A stretch of 36,980 nt of DNA from a virus: IMG/VR virus record IMGVR_UViG_3300045242_000144, positions 1-36,980 of that record; one strand, 5' to 3'. The notes beneath the pieces are model-generated. The model was not told the origin of the DNA. It worked only from the letters and a program-made list of their open reading frames with translations, and ran no database searches. Numbering within the stretch: the first letter of the stretch is position 1; every line of letters begins with the position of its first letter. The translations under genes and the position numbers were made by a program. This document shows positions 20,986 to 28,800 of the stretch, piece after piece.

Positions 20986-21906
20986 ATGATCGACAAGAAC
21001 AAGCCGACGATCTCGATTCTCAATCAATCGACTCTGGTCACCGACGATCAGCTCAAAGCGATGCTGCCGGCGTTTCAAACCCAGATCACGCGGGACTTCT
21101 CGCCGGCGTGGGGATTGGACGCGACGCTGGTCTTTGCCGATCGCCATCAGCTCCGCGGCCAGGCGGACAACTCTATGCAGGTGATCATCAAGGACGTGTC
21201 CGACGAAGCGGGGGATCTGGGCTATCACTTCGACGAAAACGGGCTGCCGATCACCTATGTGTTCGCGAAGGATTCGATGGCGGACAACGCCGGCATCGCC
21301 GGGCTTTCAACCACGATCTCGCACGAGCTGCTCGAGATGCTGGCGGATCCCGGAGTGAACTTGTACGCGCTGGGCTGGTACAAGGCGAAAGGATCGAGGC
21401 GATCGGCCTATATCTCCTACGAGGTATGCGATCCGGTCGAAGCGGGCGCTTACAAGATCGGGGAGACGGCGGTGTCGAACTTTGTGTTCCCGGAATGGTT
21501 CGAAGGCGACCGCAAGAGAGGCTCCGTTCAGTTCGATTACCAGAACGCGATCGCCGGGCCGTTCGAGTTGGCGGCCGGCGGCTACATCGAGGCATACATC
21601 GGAACCAGGTCGCATACGGTTTACGGCGCGGCTGCTCGAACGAAGGCGGTCAGGCATCGCAAGACCGCGAGAGAAACAAGGCCTCGCGCCGCATTCGTCT
21701 GTCCGAACTGCAATCAGGTCAAGCTGGGGAAAGAGGGAGTCTGGCCCTGCGAGCTGTGTCACGAGCCGGTCAAGTGGAGCGACGGGTCCCAGCTCAACTG
21801 GGATGGAACCGCGGCCGAAGTCGCCGAGCATCAACGGGTCCACGACGCCGGCCTGGTTTGCGTTATCTGTGCGGGGGAGCCGGACACCAGGATCATTCGA
21901 GAGTAG
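20986..21906 (+). CDS. Protein with metallopeptidase-like HELLE motif and zinc ribbon
   Basis: The 306-aa protein follows GGGGGAA at the start. Residues 108-123 (LSTTISHELLEMLADPG) have H113-E114-x-x-E117, which looks like a degenerate zinc-peptidase helix: the second His of HExxH is replaced by Glu. A D/E-rich, structured middle follows (ISYEVCDPVEAGAYKIGETA). The C-terminal part has two CxxC pairs (FVCPNCNQVKLG, WPCELCHEPVKW) and a last CVIC, a zinc-ribbon type. It lies in the tail gene cluster, so it may act on virion or host wall proteins. A REP-like repeat gives its TAG stop. Confidence 0.6.
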   Translation: MIDKNKPTISILNQSTLVTDDQLKAMLPAFQTQITRDFSPAWGLDATLVFADRHQLRGQADNSMQVIIKDVSDEAGDLGYHFDENGLPITYVFAKDSMADNAGIAGLSTTISHELLEMLADPGVNLYALGWYKAKGSRRSAYISYEVCDPVEAGAYKIGETAVSNFVFPEWFEGDRKRGSVQFDYQNAIAGPFELAAGGYIEAYIGTRSHTVYGAAARTKAVRHRKTARETRPRAAFVCPNCNQVKLGKEGVWPCELCHEPVKWSDGSQLNWDGTAAEVAEHQRVHDAGLVCVICAGEPDTRIIRE

Positions 21907-22000
21907 GGGCGGCCCTTGTGGCCTCCCAGGGGTACAGACGCCTGTACTTCTGAACGAAATGAAACGGCGGGCAGAGTAGGGGCGGCCCTTGTGGCCGCCC
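21903..22000 (+). repeat. Two REP-like repeats and a type-2 palindrome (6 and 7)
   Basis: Type-1 repeats at 21903-21927 and 21976-22000 flank the palindrome GTACAGACGCCTGTAC (21932-21947). The TAG of the first is the stop codon of the preceding gene. No gene lies between. Confidence 0.85.
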
Positions 22001-22018
22001 GCGCGGAGGGAAAACCTG

Positions 22019-22246
22019 ATGGGTAAATCTTATGACGTGCTCGAGCGGGGGCTTGATTGGACTAACGCGGACGGCAAGCCGCGGCGTGAAGAGCCGGGCG
22101 CAACCGGCGTGACCGATCTGCTCGAGAGCGATATTCCGGAGCTGCTCGAATCGGGCTTGATCAGAGAGACGCCGGCGGACGGCGGCGCGACGCAGGCGAA
22201 GGTTGCCGGGCGGCGAGCACCCCGAAAGAAGGCGACGAAGAAATGA
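22019..22246 (+). CDS. Small protein with basic tail
   Basis: ATG 22019 follows GGAGGG. The 75-aa product (MGKSYDVLERGLDWTNADGK...) has a middle segment with GVTDLLESDIPELLESGLIR and a Lys/Arg-rich C terminus. It overlaps the next gene by 4 nt. Small proteins like this lie before tail tube genes in some phages. No function is known. Confidence 0.6.
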   Translation: MGKSYDVLERGLDWTNADGKPRREEPGATGVTDLLESDIPELLESGLIRETPADGGATQAKVAGRRAPRKKATKK

Positions 22247-22422
22247 GACCTGCGATCGCGGCAATGAGACGGGACGTGAAGGCGCGCAGGGCTATCGACG
22301 CTCGGGCGGCGATTATTGCCAGGGCCGAGTCGTTGAAAGCCGAGGTCGAGCAGGTTTTCCGCGACGCCGAGCACTGGAATGGATCGGTGCGCAAGCCCGG
22401 CGAAGCGGAGATCGACCTAGCC

Positions 22423-23289
22423 GGTAGTGTCCTAATTTCAAATTGCCTCATTGCCCTGTTCGCAGGGGCTTACTTTGCCTTGGGCTTGGGATTGCACGAA
22501 GCAAAAGTCTGTAAAGCGACCCTCGTTGAAAATGTTCTCATAAGTAATGCGACCCCAGCAGTACAAGTTGACGCGGCTACGATCTTCGCTCGCGTTGAAC
22601 AAGATTCCTGGCGTATTGATGATGTGATGCCCCCCGTTAGGCGCTATGACTCCAAGTCTCTCGGTCTCGGTAAAACTCTTGTCGTTATAAGGTGGATTTT
22701 CCAACAGTTGAGAGGAATAACAAACGCAAACGTCATTGGCTGGGGTATTGCCGGAGTTTTCAATCCGCAATTTGAATTGGTGCATTACCACGTCGTTGAC
22801 GAACCAACCGTCATTCTTGATATTGGCTGTAACGTAAGCTCGATCGGCATATATGGCTGTTCTCTCTGCGATATCGACGCCGCGCTTAGCAACCTTGATC
22901 TGGCGTCGGGTTTCTTTAAGGCTATTACGCATCAATCTCACTTGCTGTCGGGTTTCTCTAAGGCTGTCCTGCATTGCCTCCCACTGCCTGCTATAGATAT
23001 AAGCCTGAACGACGATCACGTCGAGGAGCAGAACGCTAAGCGCGTTGGTGGTAAAGAACTTAGTATGCTCAGTCATATTGGGCAGGACGATGGCGACGAA
23101 CCCAATAACCAGAACGCCGACAACGCCAACCGCGACTATTGTCCATACTGCTCTTGGCGAGGTGCGCTGATTATTCTTGGTGCTGTTACTGGAATTGCTA
23201 CCGGCCTTGTCGTTCTCCTGCATGGGCTCAACCTCTATTTCGGCGTTAAGTTCAAAAGTAAGCGATGAAATTCAAACTAGGACACTACC
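22423..23289 (-). mobile_element. Element D: transposase-less element carrying a membrane protein
   Basis: This 867-bp element starts GGTAGTGTCCTA and ends TAGGACACTACC; the inverted ends match over about 20 bp with a few mismatches. The direct duplication ACCTAGCC lies at 22415-22422 and 23290-23297. The interrupted phage gene proves insertion. Its single gene lies on the - strand. The terminal sequence and the 8-bp duplication resemble IS1- or IS1595-type elements, but no transposase is inside. Confidence 0.9.
22438..23223 (-). CDS. Two-helix membrane protein with conserved extracytoplasmic or cytosolic domain, element D cargo
   Basis: The 261-aa protein has two transmembrane helices (AVWTIVAVGVVGVLVIGFVA and, less hydrophobic, NALSVLLLDVIVVQAYIYSR), then a coiled coil (RETRQQVRLMRNSLKETRRQ). 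A beta-rich domain follows, with RAYVTANI, LRIENSGNTPANDV and YCWGRITYENIF. This arrangement is seen in many environmental bacterial proteins of unknown function. The stop (TGA) is 12 nt from the element end. It is likely a host-derived cargo gene. The base composition is less GC-rich than the phage genes around it. Confidence 0.75.
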   Translation of the reverse strand: MQENDKAGSNSSNSTKNNQRTSPRAVWTIVAVGVVGVLVIGFVAIVLPNMTEHTKFFTTNALSVLLLDVIVVQAYIYSRQWEAMQDSLRETRQQVRLMRNSLKETRRQIKVAKRGVDIAERTAIYADRAYVTANIKNDGWFVNDVVMHQFKLRIENSGNTPANDVCVCYSSQLLENPPYNDKSFTETERLGVIAPNGGHHIINTPGILFNASEDRSRVNLYCWGRITYENIFNEGRFTDFCFVQSQAQGKVSPCEQGNEAI

Positions 23290-23320
23290 ACCTAGCCCAG
23301 TCGTTTCGAGGGGAGGCGTG

Positions 23321-23479
23321 ATGGATAACGATGCTTTTCTGTACGCGGCTACGTTGTGGGTTTCGGGATTCGTCGCCGGCATAGCGCTGCTGTGTCTCGC
23401 GATGGTGGTCGGGATCAGACGCGGCTGGATATATATTCGGGAGGTGCAAAGCGATGGCGATTCCAACTGCGGGCAGTAG
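23321..23479 (+). CDS. Small single-pass membrane protein
   Basis: ATG 23321 follows GGGGAGG and overlaps the stop of the restored upstream gene. The 52-aa product has one long transmembrane helix (LWVSGFVAGIALLCLAMVVG) and a basic juxtamembrane part (IRRGWIYIR). It overlaps the next gene by 26 nt, whose ribosome site (GGGAGG) lies inside it. No family is recognised. Confidence 0.6.
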   Translation: MDNDAFLYAATLWVSGFVAGIALLCLAMVVGIRRGWIYIREVQSDGDSNCGQ

Positions 23480-24164
23480 TACTCGAGTATATGCGGCCGG
23501 CTACGATCTGTCGGCCTTCTTTCGAAACATCAAGCTCACTCAGGGCGCGAAAACCGTCCCGACCGAAACCTTCGGCGCCTCGAACGACGCGCCTTTCGGC
23601 ACGCTCAAAAATGGCGTGGCCTCCGGAGACGGGCTCTACAGCGGAGGCGTCGGCGAAGTGGACGAACGCCTGGCCGCGGCCCTGGGCGCTCAAAACGTGC
23701 TGATCACCGTCGCGCTGGGAGACGTGCTGGGCAACGTGGCCAAGGGCATTCAGGCGGTTGGCACCTCTCACGACACAACGATTCCGGTTGACGGAGTCGT
23801 AGCGATCGCCGCCGCTTTCGCCTCGAACGTCCAGATCGAGCGAATGCTGGTCCTTCATCCGAAGGCGGCCGAGGTCGCCGCCGGCAGCGGGGGCGTGATC
23901 GATAACGCCGTTCAGACGGTAAACGGGGGAGTCGGCTACTCTCACGTGTTTGCGATCGCCGGGGGCAACTGCACGGTCAAGGTGCAGGACTCCGCCAACA
24001 ACAGCACCTGGGCGGACCTGCTCAGCTTCACGCTGGTGGCGGGAGCTCCGGCGTCGGAGCGCAAGGAGCTGGCCGCCGGGAGCACCGTCCGCCGATACAT
24101 TCGCTGGACGATCAGCGGAACTTTCACCAGCGTCACTTTTCAACTGTCGTTCGGTCGCAGGTAA
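23454..24164 (+). CDS. Tail tube protein, long form with extra C-terminal domain
   Basis: ATG 23454 follows GGGAGG. Residues 1-90 share the pattern FRNIKLTQGAKTVPTETFGA and NDAPFGTLKNGVASGDG with the next gene. This is typical of major tail proteins of siphophages, which stack into the tail tube. The C-terminal part (about 150-236; VIDNAVQTVNGGVGYSHVFA, CTVKVQDSANNSTWADLLSF) looks like a beta-sandwich decoration domain. Two similar tube proteins in a row suggest a duplicated gene with one copy carrying an extra domain. Confidence 0.7.
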   Translation: MAIPTAGSSTRVYAAGYDLSAFFRNIKLTQGAKTVPTETFGASNDAPFGTLKNGVASGDGLYSGGVGEVDERLAAALGAQNVLITVALGDVLGNVAKGIQAVGTSHDTTIPVDGVVAIAAAFASNVQIERMLVLHPKAAEVAAGSGGVIDNAVQTVNGGVGYSHVFAIAGGNCTVKVQDSANNSTWADLLSFTLVAGAPASERKELAAGSTVRRYIRWTISGTFTSVTFQLSFGRR

Positions 24165-24211
24165 ACAAGCGGCGTCGTCCGTCAATTTTCAGCTAGAGGG
24201 AGAAAAACGAA

Positions 24212-24619
24212 ATGGCAGCAAGTTCAGGAACAAGCGCGAAGCTATCGATCGATAACGGCGGCGGGGCTCTGACCGACATATCGGCGGCCCTGCGCAATAT
24301 CAAATTCACCCGCGGGGCCAAGACCGTTGACGTGGCGACGCTGGGCGCTTCAAACGACGCGCCTTTCGGCACGCTCAAGAACGGCACGATCAGCGGCGAC
24401 GGAGTCTGGGACGCGGCGACGGACGCGATCTTCGACGCGGGGCTTGGCTTCAACACCCGGAGCTTTCAGCTCGATCCGGCCGGAACGGGCGCGGGCCTGG
24501 TGCGCTACACGGGCGAGCTGGTGATCACGTCTTACGACGCGAGTCCTCCGATCGACGGCGTGACGATGTTTACCTTCTCGGCTCTGGTGACCGGCGGCGC
24601 TACTCGAGCGGTGCAGTAG
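24212..24619 (+). CDS. Tail tube protein, short form
   Basis: The 135-aa protein starts at ATG 24212 (GAGGGAG before it). Residues 25-75 resemble the preceding gene (ALRNIKFTRGAKTVDVATLG, NDAPFGTLKNGTISGDG), and a 26-bp stretch of DNA is identical in both (23583-23608 and 24353-24378). The C-terminal part (VRYTGELVITSYDASPPIDG) is like tube proteins. It may be the major tube subunit while the long form is a minor one, or the reverse. Confidence 0.7.
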   Translation: MAASSGTSAKLSIDNGGGALTDISAALRNIKFTRGAKTVDVATLGASNDAPFGTLKNGTISGDGVWDAATDAIFDAGLGFNTRSFQLDPAGTGAGLVRYTGELVITSYDASPPIDGVTMFTFSALVTGGATRAVQ

Positions 24620-24635
24620 ATACGCAGGGCGGGCC

Positions 24636-24817
24636 GTAGGGGCAGCCCCTTATGGCTGCCCGAATCAGACTGCCCCTACGCCGTTGCGGCGCGGGCCTCT
24701 CTCTCGGGCGAGCCCTCTCTTGAGGGCCTGTGGTGAAATCGCCAGGTTCTCGAGCCGAGGGGCTTCCGTCGCAATTTCCTGTCCAGCCCGGTTTGATCCC
24801 CAGTCGCCGGGCTGGAC
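24636..24817 (+). repeat. REP-like repeat 8 and hairpins in a 277-bp gap
   Basis: The gap 24620-24896 has a type-1 repeat (24636-24661) with a partial inverted copy (24670-24679), the hairpin GCCCTC-TCTT-GAGGGC (24712-24727) and an 11-bp inverted repeat GTCCAGCCCGG/CCGGGCTGGAC (24781-24791 and 24807-24817). None has a T run. A gene was not found in the gap. The structures may limit transcription between tube and chaperone genes. Confidence 0.65.
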
Positions 24818-24896
24818 GTGGTTTAACCAATGCGGCGGAAGCTCCTTTTTCCGGGGCCGACGCCGCCCTAACAAAAGAAAAGAAGAGGACACGAAA

Positions 24897-25376
24897 ATGC
24901 CTGAATTGATCAAACAAGATGCTGCAAAGACAAGGGTGCTCGAAGCGCCCTACGGCCCTAACCCTGAAGACGCGCTGCATATGACGGTGCTCACAACGCT
25001 GCCTCTGTTCAAGATGATGCAGAAGCCGGGACTGATCAACCGGATGAGCAACGTCAAGACGGCGGCGGGCGAAATGGATCTCGGCGAGATCCTCGAGCTG
25101 AGCTCCGAAATTCTGATCGGAATCGCGGCCGTCGATTGGGACCTGACCGACGCCGGCGCCAAGGTAGCGTTGAACGCGGATAGCTGGAGCAAGATCGCCA
25201 ATGATGCGCCGGCGACCGCCTTCGCGATCCTCACTCAGTTCTCTCAAATGCTTCCCGAGATGATGCAGGGGTTCGCCGCGGCTACCGCGGCGCTGGGCAA
25301 AAGCGGAGGCGGAAATATACGTCTTGCGCACGGGCGGAAGACTCGGACTTCCAAACGGAGAAACGCGAAGCGCTGA
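24897..25376 (+). CDS. Tail assembly chaperone, first frame
   Basis: ATG 24897 follows GAAGAGG. The 159-aa protein precedes the tape measure by one overlapped ORF, the place of gpG-type tail chaperones. It is helical (NPEDALHMTVLTTLPLFKMM; AAGEMDLGEILELSSEILIG; AILTQFSQMLPEMMQGFAAA) with a basic tail. The next frame overlaps its end, which suggests a gpG/gpGT-type pair. Assignment is by position and frame arrangement. Confidence 0.65.
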   Translation: MPELIKQDAAKTRVLEAPYGPNPEDALHMTVLTTLPLFKMMQKPGLINRMSNVKTAAGEMDLGEILELSSEILIGIAAVDWDLTDAGAKVALNADSWSKIANDAPATAFAILTQFSQMLPEMMQGFAAATAALGKSGGGNIRLAHGRKTRTSKRRNAKR

Positions 25377-25596
25377 GCCTCCCGAATGGTATTTCTTGTT
25401 CGCGGGCGCGCGGCTGCTCGGCTGGTCGCGCGCCCCGTGGGAGCTGGCGACGCCGGGATCCGGATTGCTGAGCGAGCCAGGAGATCACTGGGTCGTGTGG
25501 GCGACGATCGCGACTTCGGCCGAGAACAAAGCGGAACGCGATAATGCCAGGAAGGGGAACGTTGAAGCGGAGGCCAGGCAAAAGGCGGGGATATGA
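25324..25596 (+). CDS. Tail assembly chaperone second frame (T domain)
   Basis: This frame overlaps the end of the previous gene by 53 nt in the +1 frame and runs to 25596. It contains PPEWYFLFAGARLLGWSRAP and HWVVWATIATSAENKAERDN, similar to C-terminal T domains of tail chaperones. It may be made by a +1 frameshift near the end of the first gene, or from TTG 25324. The upstream GGAGG (25306-25310) is farther away than usual. Its stop overlaps the next start (ATGA). Confidence 0.5.
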   Translation: MRTGGRLGLPNGETRSAEPPEWYFLFAGARLLGWSRAPWELATPGSGLLSEPGDHWVVWATIATSAENKAERDNARKGNVEAEARQKAGI

Positions 25597-25844
25597 GTGG
25601 ACAGGTTCCGGGTTCCGAGTTTCGGGTTTCTGGTTCGGCCGGCGTTTCGTCTGGCCTGGTGATTCGCCGGTGTAGCTGTTGTGGAGAGGAATACGACCTG
25701 GACAATTGCCGCTGCGGGTTCAAATGCGTGAGGGGTTGCGGGCGCTGCGAGCGGCATTGCACCGGGCACGTTGACTCGGATCTGCTTCTCGATATCGAGC
25801 GCGACCGCCGCGACGATCCCGACGAGCTGGAGTTTCGATTATGA
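25593..25844 (+). CDS. Small zinc-ribbon-like protein
   Basis: ATG 25593 overlaps the previous stop. The 83-aa product has eight or more cysteines in RRCSCCGEEYDLDNCRCGFK, CVRGCGRCERHC; they probably bind zinc. Its N-terminal 25 codons are encoded by a simple repeat (GGTTCCGGGTTCCGAGTTTC) that also occurs at 29415 and 30057. The acidic end leads directly to the tape measure gene. Its role in the tail region is unknown. Confidence 0.6.
   Translation: MSGQVPGSEFRVSGSAGVSSGLVIRRCSCCGEEYDLDNCRCGFKCVRGCGRCERHCTGHVDSDLLLDIERDRRDDPDELEFRL
25602..25636 (+). repeat. Type-3 repeat, copy 1
   Basis: GGTTCCGGGTTCCGAGTTTC and following CGGGTTTCTGG; near-identical copies are at 29415-29446 and 30057-30088. 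Here it lies inside a coding frame. Confidence 0.75.
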
Positions 25845-25864
25845 AATCCAGTCAACAGGTATGA
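25841..25864 (+). CDS. 7-codon minigene before the tape measure
   Basis: ATG 25841 overlaps the stop of the zinc-ribbon gene. It encodes MKSSQQV and its TGA (25862-25864) overlaps the tape measure ATG at 25861. A ribosome could pass through three genes by two ATGA overlaps. Too short to be sure; it may only be a translation link. Confidence 0.25.
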   Translation: MKSSQQV

Positions 25865-28800
25865 GCGAAAGCGTCATAAGAGAGCTTGTAGTCCGCTTCA
25901 AGGGCGATACCGTTGAGTTCGAACGCGCGATGGAAAGCGCGCTCGGGGGGCTCAAAGGTTTCGCCAGCGAAGCCGTGGCGGCTGGCGGGGCTATCGGTGC
26001 CGGTCTTGCCGCGGGCGCGGCCGCGATCGCTGGGATCGGCATAGCTGCTATCGCCGCCGGGCAGGATGTAAACCAGGCATGGCGCGAGATCGAAGTTAGG
26101 ACTGGTGCGACCGGAGACGTTCTGAAAGGGTTGCAGGCGGATTTCGCCGCCGTCTTTGCGAACGTTCCGGAATCGGCGAAGGGCGTCGGGGACACGATAG
26201 CGCAATTGAGTCAACGGCTCGGGCTCGCCGGCGAAGCTCTGCGCGAATTGTCCGAGAAGGAAATCGAGCTGGCGCATATAACCGGCGCGCAACTCGGGCC
26301 GCAGGTTCAGGCTACGAGCAAGCTGTTCGAACAGTGGAAGAGTTCGATCAAGGACCCAAGCGATGCGCTCGAATTTCTGTTTGCCGTCTCGCAGAAAACC
26401 GGTATCACCGTAACGCAGCTCTCCGACGAATTAGCCAGGGCCGGTCCGGTGATGCGCGATTTCGGCATCAGCTTCGAGCAGGGCGCGGCTATGCTGGCCC
26501 AGCTAGACAAGGAAGGCCTCGATTCCGGCAAGGTCATAGCCGGGATGTCGATAGCCTTCCGCGCCCTGGTCAAGCAGACCGGCGGTGATGTGCTCGGCGC
26601 CTTCGATCAGCTTATTGATCGGATGAAGAATGCCGGAAGCGCCGCGGACGCCAATACGCTGGCGATTCAATATTTCGGCAAGGGCGCCGCTACGATGGGC
26701 GAAGCGGTGCGCTCGGGCAAGCTGGACGTTGACGGGCTTCTAAAGTCGCTCGAGACCAGCGGTCCCGGAATCAAGAAGACTGCCGAAGACGTTAGGACGG
26801 TAGGCGAATCCTTCGAACAACTGAAAAACAAAGTCGAGGGGTTGCTTGCTCCGCTCGGCCAGGACCTGATCGCAGCAATGGACGGCGCGGTCCAAGGTCT
26901 CAGCAAGTTTGTCGACGCCTATGAGAGCGATTGGGGCGGGCTGAAGACTGCGATAGACGCCGACATTAAGGATATCGCCTCTTTCTATCACGACCACAAG
27001 GCTGAGATCGACGCGCTGGCGCAGGCGGTCGGTGTCGCGCTCGGTGTGGCTGTGAAGTTTTGGGCCGAGGGCGCGAAGGAGATTCTCGATTCGATATCAG
27101 CGATCACGTTGGCTATGCGCGTGGCCACGGGGGATTGGAGCGCGGCCTGGCAACAGATCAATGATATCTCAGCTCGCGAACAGGAAAAGAATAAAGCGGC
27201 CGCCGCTGCTTTCGTGCAGTGGAACCTCGACAAGTTTGGAAGCTACGGCCGGGAAGTGAGCGCCGTTCTGTCGGCGTCGTGGGATGCGATCTCCCGGCTC
27301 TTTACTGCTGCCTGGGACTCCCTTAAGACTCAAACCGAGAACGCCTGGCAGGCGATCAAGCAAGCGATCATCGAGCCGATCCAGGAGACCCTCGATTGGC
27401 TGCAAAGCAAGGTCCGCGACTTCCAGGCGGCTTTCAGTGCCATCACCGAAGCCGCCAGGGCCGGGCTTATCGTGCATTCGCCGCCGGCGGCGGCGGTCTG
27501 GCTCGCTCAGATCGGAGAAAGCGCCGGCGCGGCCGCCGAGGCTGCCAAGAAAGCAGCTCCGCAGTTCGACGCCGGGTTCAGCGCGGTGAGCAGCTCGGCC
27601 GCTAAGAATATTCCGGCCGTCACAGGTCAATTTCAGGGGCTGGGGGCAAGCATCGTCAAGGTGCTCGAGGATCTGGGCGTCAAGGTGCCGAAGATCTTCG
27701 ACGATATCTTCGGGTCGATCAGCAAGAGCCGTGGGGCCGGGTCGGCTAAGGCCTCGGCGGCGAAGACGGGCACCGAGCTTGGAGACGAGCTCGTAGACGC
27801 CTTCGGGGCGGCTCTGAAGGGCGTCCAGGGAGTTGCGGCCGCCGCGAAGCAGGGCGGAGTCTTCGGTGGGATTGAAGGCGCCCTCAGCGGCGCGATGGCG
27901 GGCGCGGAGATCGGCTCGCTGTTTCCAGGAATCGGCACCGCCGTCGGCGCAGTGGTCGGCGGAGCGCTCGGGTTAATCGGCGGTCTGTTCGGAAAATCTG
28001 CTCTGCAGAAGGCGCAGGAAGCGGCGGCGCTCCAGCAGGCACTGGACGCAGTCAAAGAATCGCAGCAACAGGTACTGCAGGCCGTCGAGCAGACCAAGCA
28101 GTCGTGGATCAAGACTCTCGACGATGCGCGGGCGTTGCTCGAATCGATTCAGTTCTACACTAAAGTTCCGAAGATCTCCTTCCAGCAATTCTTTGCCGAT
28201 GTCAACAAGCTCTTCGCTCAGGTGGTCGATCTGGCTAAGGCCTGGAAGCTCGATGCGACGGCCGATATCAAAGCGGCGGCCGACAACCTGCTCGCCGGCG
28301 TTCAGCTCGTAGCGGCGTTGCCCGCGGCGCTCGACGGGATCTCGAAATACCTCGGCACTCCCGATGAGAGCTTCGCGCAGTTCTTCGCCGCGGCCAATAA
28401 CTTCTTTACGAAGCTGGACGATTGGTTTGCCACCATTCAAAAGAGCACCGCCCGGATGGTGTCGAAGTGGTCGGGGCTGCTTTCGCCAGGCGCCGACCTG
28501 GTCAAGTCGCTGATCGAAGGCCTGACCGGGATGACCGCGATCAAGGACCTGCCTACCGACGATCAATTCGCGTTGATCGGCCGCGCGATCGACATAATCA
28601 TCAGCTCGATAGGAGCGATAGCCGACAAGGTCGATAAGTCGCTGTTGAAGGCGGTGGCTTTCTTTGCCGACAAGGCGCAATCGGCTCTGACGTTGTGGAA
28701 AGACGCCACGGACGCGATTCGCGCGACGGTGGACGTGCCTACGGTGTCGAAGTCGGACGCCGACAACGTGGTCACTTCGATTCGGACCTTCCTGGATGCG

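Larger units (their letters stand above)
22243..23321 (+). pseudogene. Small phage gene interrupted by element D
   Basis: ATG 22243 overlaps the previous stop. The first 60 codons (MRPAIAAMRRDVKARRAIDA ... AEIDLA) are followed by an 867-bp insertion. Joining 22243-22422 to 23298-23321 restores a 67-aa gene ending QSFRGEA-stop, whose TGA overlaps the ATG of the next gene as elsewhere in the operon. The broken frame stays open through almost the whole insertion (to 23268), so a long fusion could be made; this is a chance property of the antisense strand. The function is unknown. Confidence 0.85.

Noticed and set aside
22243-23268. Long 341-codon open frame on the + strand
   Set aside because: Only the first 60 codons belong to a phage gene. 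The rest is the antisense of the element D cargo between its terminal repeats.
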